Source: Spongilla lacustris
Taxonomy: Eukaryota; Porifera; Demospongiae; Spongillida; Spongillidae
DNA length: 64,000 nucleotides
Reading direction: 5' to 3'
Assembly (NCBI GenBank): GCA_949361645.1
Contig: OX442415.1
Coordinates: 2,364,713-2,428,712 of the forward strand
The position numbers were made by a program, and so were the translations under genes. The first letter of the stretch is position 1. Every line of letters starts with the position of its first letter. The notes beneath the pieces were generated by a model. That model did not search any database. It was not told where the DNA came from and was given only the letters and a program-made list of their open reading frames with translations. Shown in pieces: positions 50,760 to 62,789 of this stretch.

Positions 50760-53480
50760 GATTACACATACACACACGCTAGTATCACTTACGCTAAACA
50801 TTCCCCTTATTTCAATTTTACAATACGTCGTTAGTTAATTAGATCCTTGTGTGCATGTTTACATGTATGATGATCTATGGTAGATGCATGGATGTCCTTT
50901 ATTCAGATCTACATGTATAGATGTAATGTCATGCATGCATGTCCGCGACGTTTCCGAATAAATGCCATTAAATGGATGAACGTGGCGCAGTATTGTTTCA
51001 TACAGATAATTACTACATTGCTGGTTGGACTGATGTTCTGAAGGACATGCATGATGTTTGCCACTCCCCCGACTTTTATATATGCCGGTGTATACGCTTT
51101 TAATTTTTAAGCATTGGTTTGTGGATACTATATAGTACTCGTAATACTAAAAGGGTGTCTTACATTAATTAGTTACGTATGTGCAAAGTGTGTGATACTC
51201 TCCTGTTCCCCTGCTGAGAGAATAAAACTTGATATTCCATCAACACCTGACAGCAAATTTTTTACACGGTGATAACGCGTACGTATACGTTCACCAGCTT
51301 TGACATGCATTGGCATTTTGCTGCAGGAGCACTATAGCTATACATGTATTCACTTTTCATCCTAAACTTCACTGACAGTTAAAAAGTATTACAACCAGGT
51401 CCGGCCACTTGGCTAGGGGTTATATTGTACAATACAATTGTTGACAAGCACACAAACAACTGAGTACAGTTCATTTTCTTGGGAGTGTTTGGTGATGGGA
51501 GTGGACCAGGATTGATTGGCATTAGCTCTAGCCAATAACAAGCTGAGGCTTGGACTGTAATGGGTAACTGAGCCACCACCTTAGGCAGAAGAGGTTCACC
51601 ATGATCTGGAATGATTCACAGCCAACTTCTAGGTGTAAGGTGTTGTACACCACATTGTGTGAAGAGTGCTGTGCCTGGTTCTTCCTCCTCCTTTGCATGG
51701 GACACATAACCCAGAGGGGCCAAGTGCACAGTTGTGGGACGTCCATTAAGGTCAAGGAGCAGTCCAAATCCACACGGAGGTGACAATACAGTTGAACTAC
51801 ATCAAACAGTTGGGAGTATGGCCCTCCAAGCTCCTTATGAATATGAATTGACACTAAGCTTAAAGAAAATGGCAAAAAAAAATAATACCCACACAATAAT
51901 ACACAATTTAACTTACTTTATTGCTGGATTTTGACCAAAAACCAAATTTCAAGATGGCACAAAAATTAAAACCCACACAATAATAGACACTTCAACTTAC
52001 TTTTTTTATTAAGACGGACTGAAGAACAGAACATCAAGATGGCACAGAAATTAAAACACACACAATAAAGTGAATGAACTAACTTTGTTGCTGGATGTTG
52101 GACACAACACTCTGCCCAGACCACCACCACAACTTGTGTGAATAGCACTCAAGACCACACCCACTGGTGTCAGCATCCATTTGATGGAGATGTGAAGGAT
52201 GAGTTCTCAATCTGAGGGCCCTCAGGTTGGAGGTGGTGATGTGGAAGTGGTGGTGTGGTGTGGCATGAATTCTTGATGTGGTTGTTTACTTTGACTTGAG
52301 GCTCCACCTCCCCCACCTCATAAGTATAATAAAAATGAGGAAAGCATGTAGCTTTCACTGCAATCTCGACAGCTGGAGATAAGATGATGGTGTTTGTTGG
52401 TGGGACGTATTACACCATTGCTTGTGCAAACATCAATCTGTGCACCATCCATAGTAGTTTGTGAAGCAATTCCTTGAAGATCCCATTAGACATCTGCAAT
52501 GGACAAATTACATATATATATATATATATGACTCTAGGTCAACACTAAAAGCTGTCATGTGTAACTTACCTGGTGCATGCTAAGAATGGCTACAGAAATC
52601 AGCTGTAGTGCAATACTTACTGGCATTTGCTCTCTAGCTCCATTCAACTGTTTAACAAAGTAGATTTGTTTGGATTTTTCAGCAGGCAACGTAGGTGAGA
52701 GTGCAGTATGTAGAAACACAGAAGAGGGCCAAATTGGAACAGCTAAATTAGTTAATTTAGAAACGGAAGAAGGTAATATGACTCTAAGATCGATGCTACA
52801 TTTGTGTTTTGATCAAAATTCGTGTTTCAAGACAAGGTCCAATCTTACAGCAGTCTGAGGTGAGACATCGTCATTGTGCTTGCGCAAAACCTTACTAGAT
52901 TTTACATCTCACCACATTATTTACAGCGCGCGCAACGAGCATTTCAATAATAAGTCTATGTGTAGGAATGACCAGTATGTATGGGACTGAAGCAATTGAT
53001 TAGTGCATGCGCAATAATAGAAATGACAGACAATAACTGCAATAAGTACTCTACAGAAAACATGTGTTCTTCAACGCGCTTAACTTGTTACCGGATTTCT
53101 TTATGTTATAATGGCTCCGATAAACCTCTAGCTCAGGCTTTTTCCATGCATGACAAAAGGTCTTTTGCAAGGTCAAGCTTCTCAAAGGACACTCTTGCCT
53201 TCTTCTTGGAAGACAACCGGTGTACGTTAGTCATAAAGGTACCAACTGCTAGAGGTGAAGGGAAATTTTCATGCATTATTAATGTAACTAACGTAGCTCC
53301 ATGATTAATAATTTCCTTAAAATGTGTACGTATAACGTAATACTGTCCAAACATTATACTTAAAACAAAATGGTACAAGAATGCAGAGCACCTGATTCTT
53401 AGTCCTAGTTAAACCATTAATGTTTGGCAGTTACAGCAGCAATGTTATCAGCAACGTTTGGCTGCTACAGGAAAAGCCTG
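50760..53480. other. Intergenic stretch between CPT2 and the borosin-like gene
   Basis: No domain recognised on either strand. It contains a three-copy ~90-100 bp repeat (about 51870-52110) and an (AT)n run at 52513-52529. It should hold the CPT2 first exon and promoter and the 3' UTR of the borosin-like gene. Confidence 0.4.
51870..52110. repeat. Three-copy ~90-100 bp tandem repeat
   Basis: aagatggcacaaaaattaaa, cacacaataatagacacttc and aacttactttattgctggat recur with variation three times. Confidence 0.6.
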
Positions 53481-53489
53481 CGTAACTAT

Positions 53490-55769
53490 TTATGCCACAC
53501 CAACACTTGCAGTAATAGCATATTGCTCAGCTGCAAAATCATTGATGCAATCACCATTTTCCATTGTACAATTTTCAAGCTCTTCAGTGGCAATTTTTCC
53601 TTGTGATGAAATGATATTAAATTTTGTAACCTGGATCACAGGGACTGTGTCGTCTTTCAGTGGCACACTGTGGATCACAGGGACCGTGTTGTCTTTCAGT
53701 GGCACACTGTGAATCACCGGGACTGTGTTGCCTTTCAGTGGCACACTATGGATCACAGGTATTGTGTTGTCTTTCAGTGGCACACTGTGGATCACAGGGA
53801 ATGTGTTGTCTTTCAGTGGCACACTGTGGATCACAGGTATTGTGTTGTCTTTCAGTGGCACACTATGGATCACAGGGACCGTGTCGTCTTTCAGTGGCAC
53901 ACTGTGGATCACAGGGACCGTGTTGTCTTTCAGTGGCACACTGTGGATCACAGGGACCGTGTCGTCTTTCAGAGGCACACTGTGGATCACAGGGACCGTG
54001 TTGTCTTTCAGTGGCACACTGTGGATCACAGGGACCGTGTTGTCTTTCAGCGGCACACTGTGGATCACAGGGACCGTGTTGTCTTTCAGCGGCACACTGT
54101 GGATCACAGGGACCGTGTCGTCTTTCAGTGGCACACTATGGATCACAGGGACCGTGTTGTCTTTCAGTGGCACACTGTGGATCACAGGGGGACCACGTTG
54201 TCTTTTAGTGGCACACTGTGGATCACAGGGACCGTGTTGTCTTTCAGTGGCACACTGTGGATCACAGGGACCATGCTATCTTTCAGTGGCACACTGTGGA
54301 TCACAGGGACTGTGTTGTCTTTCAGTGGCACACTGTAAATCACAGGAACTGTGTTAATGATTGATGCATCTGGTGCCAAAATTAAATCATTTGCAGACCT
54401 CATGTTTTGAGGAGTACAGATTAGAGGAACTGTCGCAGGTTTAGTTGTCTTGAACTGCTTGTCTGATATTTGTCTGCCATTAGTTAGGTTTTGCAAAGGA
54501 TGAGCATTAGTGAAATGCTTTTGCTCATCGGCCATCGATATCAGCATACAAGCCTATAGATACCCAGCATCACCACTCAGAACTTGAGATGCTTCAGTTT
54601 CATTTAGTCCAAAGTTTGCCATAGCATACTTAGGATTATCTGCATGCATCTGAAGAGCTTTTGCATTGGTACTGAGTTCGGCCATGTAGTGGGAAATCTT
54701 GGTTGCAGGTGGACAAGTGAATCCCACTGGGACATTTGAGTTATGCAGGTGAGCAATTGCTTCTTTCTCCATACGTCCATACTCAAATGTAGGGTGGCTA
54801 TCGACATTACACAACTTCTTTGCTTCTTCCAAATTCTTCACAATTCCAAGCCGGACAGCCATTTCTCTGTCAATATGGAGAGCATCCTTTGGTGGAATAT
54901 TGAGCTCCAATGTAGTGAGTGATTAGATGTTCCGGCCCATACACGGCATTAAGTCTTTCAATGAGAACGTGAAAGCCGCGATTAGCATAACCATATTGGT
55001 GATACCCAAGATCTCCCACACATCCAACTTGCCACAGAATGACGTGTGCATCAGTAAGAATGGTGCGATTATGAAGCAGCATGCAGGTCAGTGGCTTCTA
55101 ACGACTGCGCTCCAGGATGAGCAGGGTCCACACCCAGGTCAGCAAAGAGGCAATCCTCAGCTGAGATGGCTGGTAACATGAATGCTTCAATGCCTATATA
55201 CGTACAGATGACAAGTGATGCTGCAGTGATATTGTGGGGCATCAGGCATTACCACAATTGGCTTTGCCACTCCACCGTTGTTTATATAAATAATTTATAT
55301 ACACAAGAGTATAATTATAGCGGATACCAAATACATACAACAAGTTCGTGTAGTGTTATGGTAACTGCATGCTATATGTACATCAACAATAGTATAGTAC
55401 ATGTACCTTGTTTTGTCGCGATTGCAATGGCACGATGCGATGGCTGTACAAAGACCCCAGGATGGCCGTAGAACACACCAACAGTTAGAAGTCCCTGTCT
55501 TGCATAATACAGCAACGCTTCAGACATCTGTACGTAAGTGTCGTATCGCCTTTTGTCCTCAGCATAGAAGACGCGGAGGTTCAACGCATCGGGTCGCATT
55601 TCTAAAATGTACACTTCGGTGACAGGGTCCGCCACACAATACAAAACTACATCTCCATTTCTGATGTACGAGGCGGCCTCCAGGGAGAACTGTCCGACGC
55701 TTTTTATGCCAGATCCGACGATTACCAGCTTTCCGCCGCCGTTTACTTTGGTCAACGAATGGTCTGAAT
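53490..55769 (-). CDS. Borosin-type precursor: self-acting peptide alpha-N-methyltransferase fused to a many-core peptide array (frame-broken copy)
   Basis: Exon 55769-55407 and exon 55193-53490, joined across a 213-bp phase-1 intron (CAAG/GTACAT ... TATATAG/GC). Exon 1 carries a tetrapyrrole-methylase fold with the SAM loop LVIVGSGI, then [20 protein letters not shown] and [11 protein letters not shown]. The Arg and Tyr of RRYDTY align with residues known to be essential in fungal OphMA (R72, Y76). Exon 2 continues with [28 protein letters not shown] and [11 protein letters not shown], a helical clasp-like region ([28 protein letters not shown]), then about 19 core-like repeats and a short tail ending TASVGVA. 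In known borosins the enzyme N-methylates backbone amides of its own C-terminus. Breaks: 4-bp net gain near 55085; about 30 residues missing with a frame change near 54912; TAG at 54554-54556; 2-bp gain near 54188. The start codon is unsettled: ATGGGTGCTAATACG with a GTATGT donor at 55905-55891 is attractive, but its phase does not fit. Confidence 0.85.
53632..54353 (-). repeat. 39-bp coding repeat: ~19 core peptides [13 protein letters not shown]
   Basis: Eighteen full 13-residue units and one partial last unit (DTVPVIQ). Variation is confined to few positions: N/D at position 1 (S once), T/M/V at 2, V/I/F at 3, H/Y once at 7, D/G once at 13. Every unit keeps two prolines, a Lys and a hydrophobic V/I/L core. 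The fifth unit carries a 2-bp insertion that shifts frame. A 2- to 3-residue KD(N/D) stretch separates the hydrophobic parts and is a plausible proteolytic boundary (inference). Confidence 0.95.
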
Positions 55770-55890
55770 CTGAAATAGAGGAGTTGCACCTGACGTCACG
55801 CGCGTACTATGCACGTATATTGCTATAAATATACACCGCGTGGGTACAAAAGAAGGCGGTGTTAAACGTATATAGTAACTTATTACATAC

Positions 55891-55905
55891 CGTATTAGCA
55901 CCCAT
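55891..55905 (-). promoter_or_regulatory. Possible first mini-exon / start codon of the borosin-like gene
   Basis: aaaATGGGTGCTAATACG is followed by a strong donor GTATGTAATA. Splicing to the acceptor CTATTTCAG at 55770 would give a frame one base off the methyltransferase frame. Either this is not the start, or a small indel separates them. Confidence 0.3.
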
Positions 55906-55939
55906 TTTCGTTTTTTTGTTCGTTTCCACTCTCGCACGA

Positions 55940-57900
55940 AAACATGAAAACCAAGAAATTTACGGTTTTAGCATCAGACGAACCATTGAACGTACATACC
56001 GTTAGTTATTAAGTTTGCAGTGTTAATAATTGCGGTAATATGGCTACAACGGAGGTGGAGGTTCCACTGAAAACCCAGTTTGTCCCAAGGGCGCGGGAAG
56101 CGCGACATAGCGGTTAACGTTGAATGCGGTGGGCATGCAGTACCACTTATGCGCACGAGTGTACCAGTTAATAGCTTAGCCAGAATTTGCCGCTACACCA
56201 TACACATTCTTTCTTGATACGAATCACTGAAAAACGTAAATAGCAACATACAAAATAGTATAAATAAATGGCAACGTACATCGCATACATAAATATAGCA
56301 ACATAAGTTTAAAATAATACATGACGCGCGTGACGTATGCATGAAATCGCTAGCCGTTTTATATGGAGCCATAGCTAACGACCTTAATTGAATTCATTGA
56401 ATCGCCCGGCATTTCTAGAAACTCACGAACAGTGATACTGTATTTAAATTGGACGCGCAGATGAATGCGGCAAGTGCTAATTCTGTTAAACATGAATTCC
56501 AATGGATCCATGCATGCAAACTGAAATGCATTTTTTAAAGGACTGTGATTTGAGGATGACAAACAATATTTGTGTTAGGAAGGATGGCTCATGTTAGCAA
56601 CCTCCAAGCTACATGTAGTGTAAGAGTGGCCTCCGGTACATAATGAAATGAGAACAACATACAGAAAATTCTTGTAAATCAATGGGAGGCTCTTTATGTG
56701 TATGTACCTGAGTTATCAGCAGTGCTTATTTCGTACATGTATAAGATAAATGTGTTTGACCACCAGGCATAAGCTAGCACTCAATAGTCAAATGTAATTG
56801 ATGTCTTTTATAGTATTGCCTGTGAATTATTTTTGATCCTGTTAGCTGATCAAGGAGTTCTGAGAAATGCCATTTCTGAAGTAGGTGGTAAACACATACA
56901 ACAGAGCCTAGCCCAACCACTTTGGTTTGTGTACTTCACAAATTCATTCACTCCCTTTAAAACTTATGAAACACAGGTTTATAGATCACATTCGTGTCAT
57001 CACACCTTTTGAATACAATCCATTAAACCAGTTCAATATAATGAACTTTATTTTAAGCATAAGGTCCATCACCCTCCACCCTCCTTCTATGAAGTGAGAA
57101 CACAGAGCTGGAACAAAGAACATTCAATGCTGACATAAACTCCCATCGATCACAGACAAGGGTTGCTTTCTTTTAACCATTCCAATGAATGATGGTAAGT
57201 CTGGATTGCGAACCTCCTTTCCAAAAAGTAAACCTGGAATGCACTGTTAGCTAACTTTATAGCCAAAAATTGCTCTTCCTTTGGCTGGAACCTCATGCCA
57301 TAGGACCACAAGGGGTGCCCTTCATCTAACCCAAAACTGCTCCTGTCCATCTGTCTGCAAAATGAAAGTCTTTAAGTAATCTGGACTACTCACTGTGGCA
57401 CAGCAACTGTTGCATAATTTCTGGTAATACCCAGTATGTGGTTCAGGCCATAAAATCTCAAGATGTACATGAATGATACACAAAAGCCTCTTACTTCTCA
57501 CTTTATCTCGATCCATTGCCTTCACCTTGCTAATTCTGGTTGCATCATACCTTTTTCAACTACACACCTCAAGTAAAACACAGTACTGCTTTATGCGAAA
57601 CTTGAGTCTCCTCTAAGTGTACCAAGTGGTCTTTAACTTTAAAACTACTGCTGAATATAATCTAATAGGATTTCACAATGTACTTTCAAACCCAACTGTT
57701 TGCCCCTACAAGAGTTATGTCACCAATTCACACACTCTATGCAAGTTCTTTTTAAATGATCTTCAAAACTATAACCAAATAATAAACTATAACCAAATAA
57801 TAAACTATAACCAAATAATAAACAGGAACAAACTCCTGACAGCTTGCACATTATAGATCACTCTCATGCATGCAGCTGAGTAGGACTTCACAATGCGCGC
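55940..57900. other. Non-coding stretch, nothing recognised
   Basis: No domain or repeat of note except three copies of ctataaccaaataataaa at 57768-57822. Confidence 0.4.
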
Positions 57901-57931
57901 CACCAACTGATTAACAGACAATGAGTTCATG

Positions 57932-58937
57932 CCACCAATTCAAACACTCTATGCAATTTAATTTGACCTTACACAGTACCATAACTTTCTAACAAATCAA
58001 GGCAGCAATTTTACTTCTCAGTTGCTAGCTGAGCTACATACATGTATTGATTGATGCACGTTCACCCGATTCGTAGAAGTCCCTATTATCAAGCACCAAA
58101 CGATCACATGGTGAGTAGTGTCGTCTTGAGACCTCTCCAAATTCTCTCTCACCAGCTTGCAGTTATTGCTTTCAGCGTAACTGTGCTCCTACATGCCCCC
58201 CACGTCATCAAGCTAGGCTAGGGTTCTCTTGCATCTTGACCATATATCATTCCTAAGAGGAAAATACAGTTAATTATCTATAAGTAAACAGGATTCACAT
58301 GCAGGCATCATTCAACACAGTATTTACAAGCGAAAGAAATTCAAGCGGTGTCCATATTGTGGTAGTTGAATGGTAGTCATTAATGAGTTCATGCCACCAA
58401 TTCAAACACTCTATGCAATTTAGTTCATGCCACCAATTCAAACACACTACGCATGTAATTTCTTTTCTTTAGTTCATGCCACCAATTCAAACACTCAATG
58501 CAATTTAATTTGACCTTACATGCACCGTACCATATAACTTTCTAACAAATCAAGGCAGCAATATTACCTCTCAGTTGCACGTATATTGATTGTTGCACGT
58601 TCACCCGATTTGTAGATTCACGCGCACCAAACGATGGCATGGTGGAGTAGTGTCTTAATTGAGACCTCTCCAAATTCTCTCTCACCAGCCGGCAGCCATT
58701 GCTTTCAGCTTCCAATGCGTAACTTACCAATGTCTCGTGCTCCTATATATATACATGCATGCCCCCCACGTCGTCAAGCTAGGCCAGGGTCCTCTTGCAT
58801 CTTGACCATATATCATTTCAAAGAAAGAAAATACAATTAATTAATTCACATGCAGGTGCATCATTAATTCGACACAGTTTTTACAAGCGAAAGAAATTCA
58901 AGCGCGGTGTCCATATTATACGGTAGTTGAATAGTCA
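57932..58937. repeat. Tandem segmental duplication (~450 bp, two copies)
   Basis: Copy 1, about 57932-58380, and copy 2, about 58471-58937, share tcatgccaccaattcaaaca, aactttctaacaaatcaagg, tgcacgttcacccgatt, ctccaaattctctctcacca, ccccccacgtc and tttacaagcgaaagaaattc in order. The spacer between them holds extra copies of the ttcatgccaccaattcaaac phrase. Confidence 0.85.
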
Positions 58938-59009
58938 TGTCGATTATTATTACATGTTTCATATACATGATGGAACCGCGCGGAAACGATACGGCGCTTC
59001 CTGTCCCAA

Positions 59010-59071
59010 ACTGCTATAAAAGCGACGCCGTCCGCCATTACTGATAAAAGATATTTCGGAATGTCAGACGG
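59010..59071 (+). promoter_or_regulatory. Candidate promoter and first exon (TATA-like box, ATG, donor)
   Basis: ctataaaagc at about 59014 is followed 40-50 bases later by atgtcagacg/gtaagc, giving a tiny coding first exon (MSD + 1 nt). The proximal region is CG-rich (cgcgcggaaacgatacggcg). No convincing second exon was found, so the gene is unnamed. Confidence 0.3.
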
Positions 59072-60363
59072 TAAGCTATATAAGTCTAGTTGCTACGTCT
59101 GCATGCTGCATGTGTGCATAAAAAATATAGTTATATATAATATACCGGTATACCCTGCTTCATTGTATTCATTAGCCTTCTCATTGTATAGCCGGCAAGT
59201 GGCCAAACTGAACCACTTATTTTCGTCAATCGCATTAGCAGCCGAGACGAATGATGGGGAGTTTGCAATTGTATACCGGCAGTACTGCATGAGCTTTATA
59301 CGGGGATATCCTTTGATCTCTGCTGTATGTAACTAAATATACAGTTATTACCTACATGGCAATATGCCGCATGCATGTAGGTTGACTTTAACATGTGTTT
59401 GTCAACATTTCGGTTCAAAATCGGTTATAACAAAAATGGTACCGTATACAGAATGGTACCTTTACAGCGTTTGTATCTTTGCAACCGTGCCAAATTTCCA
59501 GCATATTTTACGCGTGTATATGTTGTTTTCCGTATTTTCGCGCTGCCTTGTATATCGCGCACTCACGAATTCCACATGCACGATTGCGAATTCACGAATT
59601 CCACATATATGTATTATAGTGTTATACATGCATGCATGTTGAGATCGTATTAATAACACAAATACACTAGCTGATATATACAAATACACATTATTACGAC
59701 TTTACACTATAAGATACATATATAGACATGCATATAGGGCAATACATGCACATTAAATAAAAATGATAATGACATAAACTATTTAAGCATGACATTTGGT
59801 GCGGGAGCCCCTCAGACAAAGGTTTGTTGCTGGATTGCAAAAGTCAGTCGTGCTCTCATCCATCCCAATACCTCACTGTTTGACTTTTCCAACTCTTATC
59901 GAGTCATGTTGAGATCGTTGATTTCATAAAGCACGTGACATTTTGAGCACGCTTTGCGGAGGGTCTGAAGTCATTCTCATACCCCAACGGTTCTAAAAAT
60001 TAGAAGTTATATATGTTACATTACGAGGAATTGATGTGAGGAATATAACACTATTGAGTGTTACGTCAACACGTGCAATTAAGATGTCGACTCTCGAAAC
60101 TGAATGTGCAGTTCTTTAGCTACATCTGCCGCAGTATAGTACTGCAGTAGATCATCGATCTGTAGATGTGGCTAAATATGTTACTAATGCAGACCTTAAG
60201 GACTGAACTGGAATTTAAAGTTAGTTGATTTTGTGAAAATCGGCCGGCTGAGTTGGTGATTCGGGGACATGTAGGCTGTGTACTATAGATGGCATTGCTG
60301 GCCCCAGACCAGTCTGAAAAAGTTTGTTGGTGATGATTTGTTTTTACTATTAGATGTGATACA

Positions 60364-60520
60364 GGGGCGGATCCAGGATTTCTGGAAGGGAGGGGGGGGG
60401 GGGGGGGGGGGGTCTAATAACTATATTCACGGGAGGGGCGTGTCCCGTCCCGTAACCGCTAGGGGGTCTGAGGGAGCGTTGCAAGCTCCCCCAGCGCCCC
60501 CGCCGTTTTTTTTTACTTTT
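60364..60520. mobile_element. Short GC-rich interspersed element with G tract
   Basis: It begins ggggcggatccaggatttct, followed by a ~23-nt G tract, ggaggggcgtgtcccgtccc and a run of T. The layout parallels elements near 42.8 and 35.1 kb. Non-coding; probably a non-autonomous transposon. Confidence 0.5.
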
Positions 60521-60599
60521 GTGTTAATGTTGATAACTAGCAAGCGTAATATTCGGATTGATTTTAATATGCGTGGATATAGAAAACTCTAAATTGCAT

Positions 60600-62020
60600 G
60601 GTTACGCAAAGCCATTGTTCTTAATTCAGGTGTAAACGACACACACGTTTTACATGTACCTTTAATAGTATTATATACCTACTTGATTTAGCTTTACCCG
60701 ATTTGAGGAAAACTGTCTTCTTTTGATCGCTTACTTCCTATAAATTAATGAATGCACAATATCCGTAATTCTTTGTTTCCATACTTTTTACTAAATTGCT
60801 GTCTACAAATCCTACATCACCAATTTTATAAATTTTCGCATTTTGTATATTTACACCAAATTCATTGTGCTAATGTAGCGTTTTGGGATTACATAGCACC
60901 ACCACAAAAGGCTTCCGCTTAGCTAGGGGGAGCCCCTATAGCTGGGAGAGTTGAGTCTACTTTTCCATGCTTTGCCCCCAGCACAATACCTAGCTACGAG
61001 CTTATCGTACGGTTGCCCAGCCACGCCCAACTATGTGTTTCAGTTTTCGGAAATATTCCCTAGGCCTAGGGGATTACTGTCCCAATGCCTCTTCCAACAA
61101 CATCACGGGAGAAGGACTCATATGCAGCTTTTGTTTTTAATGGTTTTTCCAATTGAAAGAAGGCTCTCGATCGCTTTTCTACACACGAGCGATCAGAACT
61201 GCACAAGGCAGCTGTTTTAGGACTCTCGGTAGCTTCTAAAGGCACTCCAATTAGCAGCCATCTCAGCGCCCAAAGGCAGAGAGAAATGAATGATGCTAGA
61301 TATTCATTAAGCATGATTTTCTCATATTATAATAAGTATGCATACTTAAGCACAGTGGATAATAACTTGTACACAACTGCCGTACGTTTCATTTCTGCTC
61401 ATAACCAGAAATGAACCAGCCCCCCCCCCCCCCCCCCCCGGGATAAATGAAACTCTATGCCTATGGCCATCCAGTAGTGAATGTGGGGACCCCCTGCACC
61501 CCCCCCCCCCCCCCCGTTCATATTTGGCCAATCGCAAAGGAACCTCCTCTCTCCAGTTTTACTTTTCCGCCTATGACTATAGTCTTTTCATAAGTCGAAG
61601 GCATGCCAAAATTTCTGTCGCCCGAAAAGACCCAAGTGTATCTTATATGAATGATCGATGCGTGTTGTGGACTACCAAATCAAACAACTGCAGGGTATAC
61701 GTGGACAAAGGCTGCAATGAAGAAGATGTTTAATCTCCCTCAATCCTTATTTACGGATGGCCATCCTTAAATAAGGACGATGACCACTTTTTAAAAGAAT
61801 GATGTACACTTGATGCTTTGTTTTATATTAGTGATTCACTAGATTCAAGATCATGCAGATCAGTGATACTGCCGCGATTAAAACAGGTTTGGCTTGCTCA
61901 AAAACCGATATTACTGCATGTGTAAATACGGTGAAACCGCAATTTGCCGCTGGGTAATTCTATACCACTTTAACTCATTTATTGACACATATGTTTTATG
62001 TTTTATAGTTCATAATATAC
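60600..62020. other. Non-coding stretch with two C tracts
   Basis: No gene recognised. Poly-C tracts lie at about 61420-61439 and 61498-61515, flanking a ~60-bp segment that ends near ccagtagtgaatgtggggac; this is probably another short element. Confidence 0.4.
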
Positions 62021-62029
62021 ATCATCACC

Positions 62030-62785
62030 CGCCAACAAGGCTCGGCTGCTCTCTGAGTCAGCACCTCATGCTGCATCCTGGCTACTAGTCACACCTTCTC
62101 CTGGTCTTGACCTGCACCTTGACCCTAATGAGCTGCTAATGGTGGCTAGGAATGGACACGGCTAGAGGTTCCTCGTGTTCTTTGTGCCCTGGCATAGCTC
62201 TTGACCGCCTAGGCAACCACGCTTCTACCTGTAAACAGGGTGGTGATGTCATGACCCATGCACCACAACCATCTGCGTAATGTGCTTGTGGAATTCTGCC
62301 ATCGTGGCGGTGCCCATCTAGGAGTGAGAGTTGAGTCAGGCAGTGGCCTTACACCAGACCTAAGCCATACCCGGCTAGCAGATGTACTTGCTCTCAATTG
62401 GGAGAGAGGGAAACATGCTGCCCTTGACATCACTGTGACCTCTCCCTTAATCCCTTCCATCCGAACAGCAGCAAGCTTGTCTGAAGGGGCTGCAGCAGAG
62501 GAGGCAGAGGCCAGGAAGCACAGAGCAAACGACCCCAAGTGTTCAGAGCTGGGTTGGGTGTGTATCCCTCTTGCAATGGAGACCTACGGAAACTGGGGAA
62601 GGGAAGCCCAAACCACCTTCTCCAGCCTGGCCTCTCACCTAGCCATCACCACTTCCTCCTACAAAGGTAAGGTGCTCACAGAGCTGTACAGCAGGCTGCA
62701 AGAACTTCACCCTGGTCAGGGCAATGGCTATAGGGCCTTACTGGCAAGGTGTGCACCTTCCCCTGGCCTCATGGACATCCCTTGA
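62030..62785 (+). pseudogene. C-terminal relic of a retrotransposon-type protein
   Basis: The protein can be followed over two or three frames. ARLLSESAPHAASWLLVTPS and LDLHLDPNELLMVARNG come first. A zinc-binding pattern CSLCPGIALDRLGNHATTC (C-x2-C-x11-H-x4-C) comes next in another frame. The long open part then holds ADVLALNWERGKHAALDITV, ANDPKCSELGWVCIPLA, ETYGNWGREAQTTFSSLA and a Gln/Arg-rich end. This type of C-terminus follows reverse transcriptase in a retroelement family common in marine invertebrates (family call from memory). No reverse transcriptase is present here. Confidence 0.6.
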
Positions 62786-62789
62786 ACAT

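Noticed and set aside
53660..54357. Plus-strand ORFs across the 39-bp repeat (Cys-rich [17 protein letters not shown] repeats)
   Set aside because: They are antisense readings of the core-peptide array. The minus frame is the one continuous in type with the methyltransferase and clasp exons.
53490..55769. Bacterial or fungal contamination as source of the borosin-like gene
   Set aside because: A canonical spliceosomal intron, base composition like the flanks, and contiguity with animal CPT2 argue against it, although read mapping would settle it.
55559..55789. Alternative N-terminal frame ([11 protein letters not shown]...)
   Set aside because: It is a shadow of the methyltransferase exon, which matches the family motif by motif in another frame.
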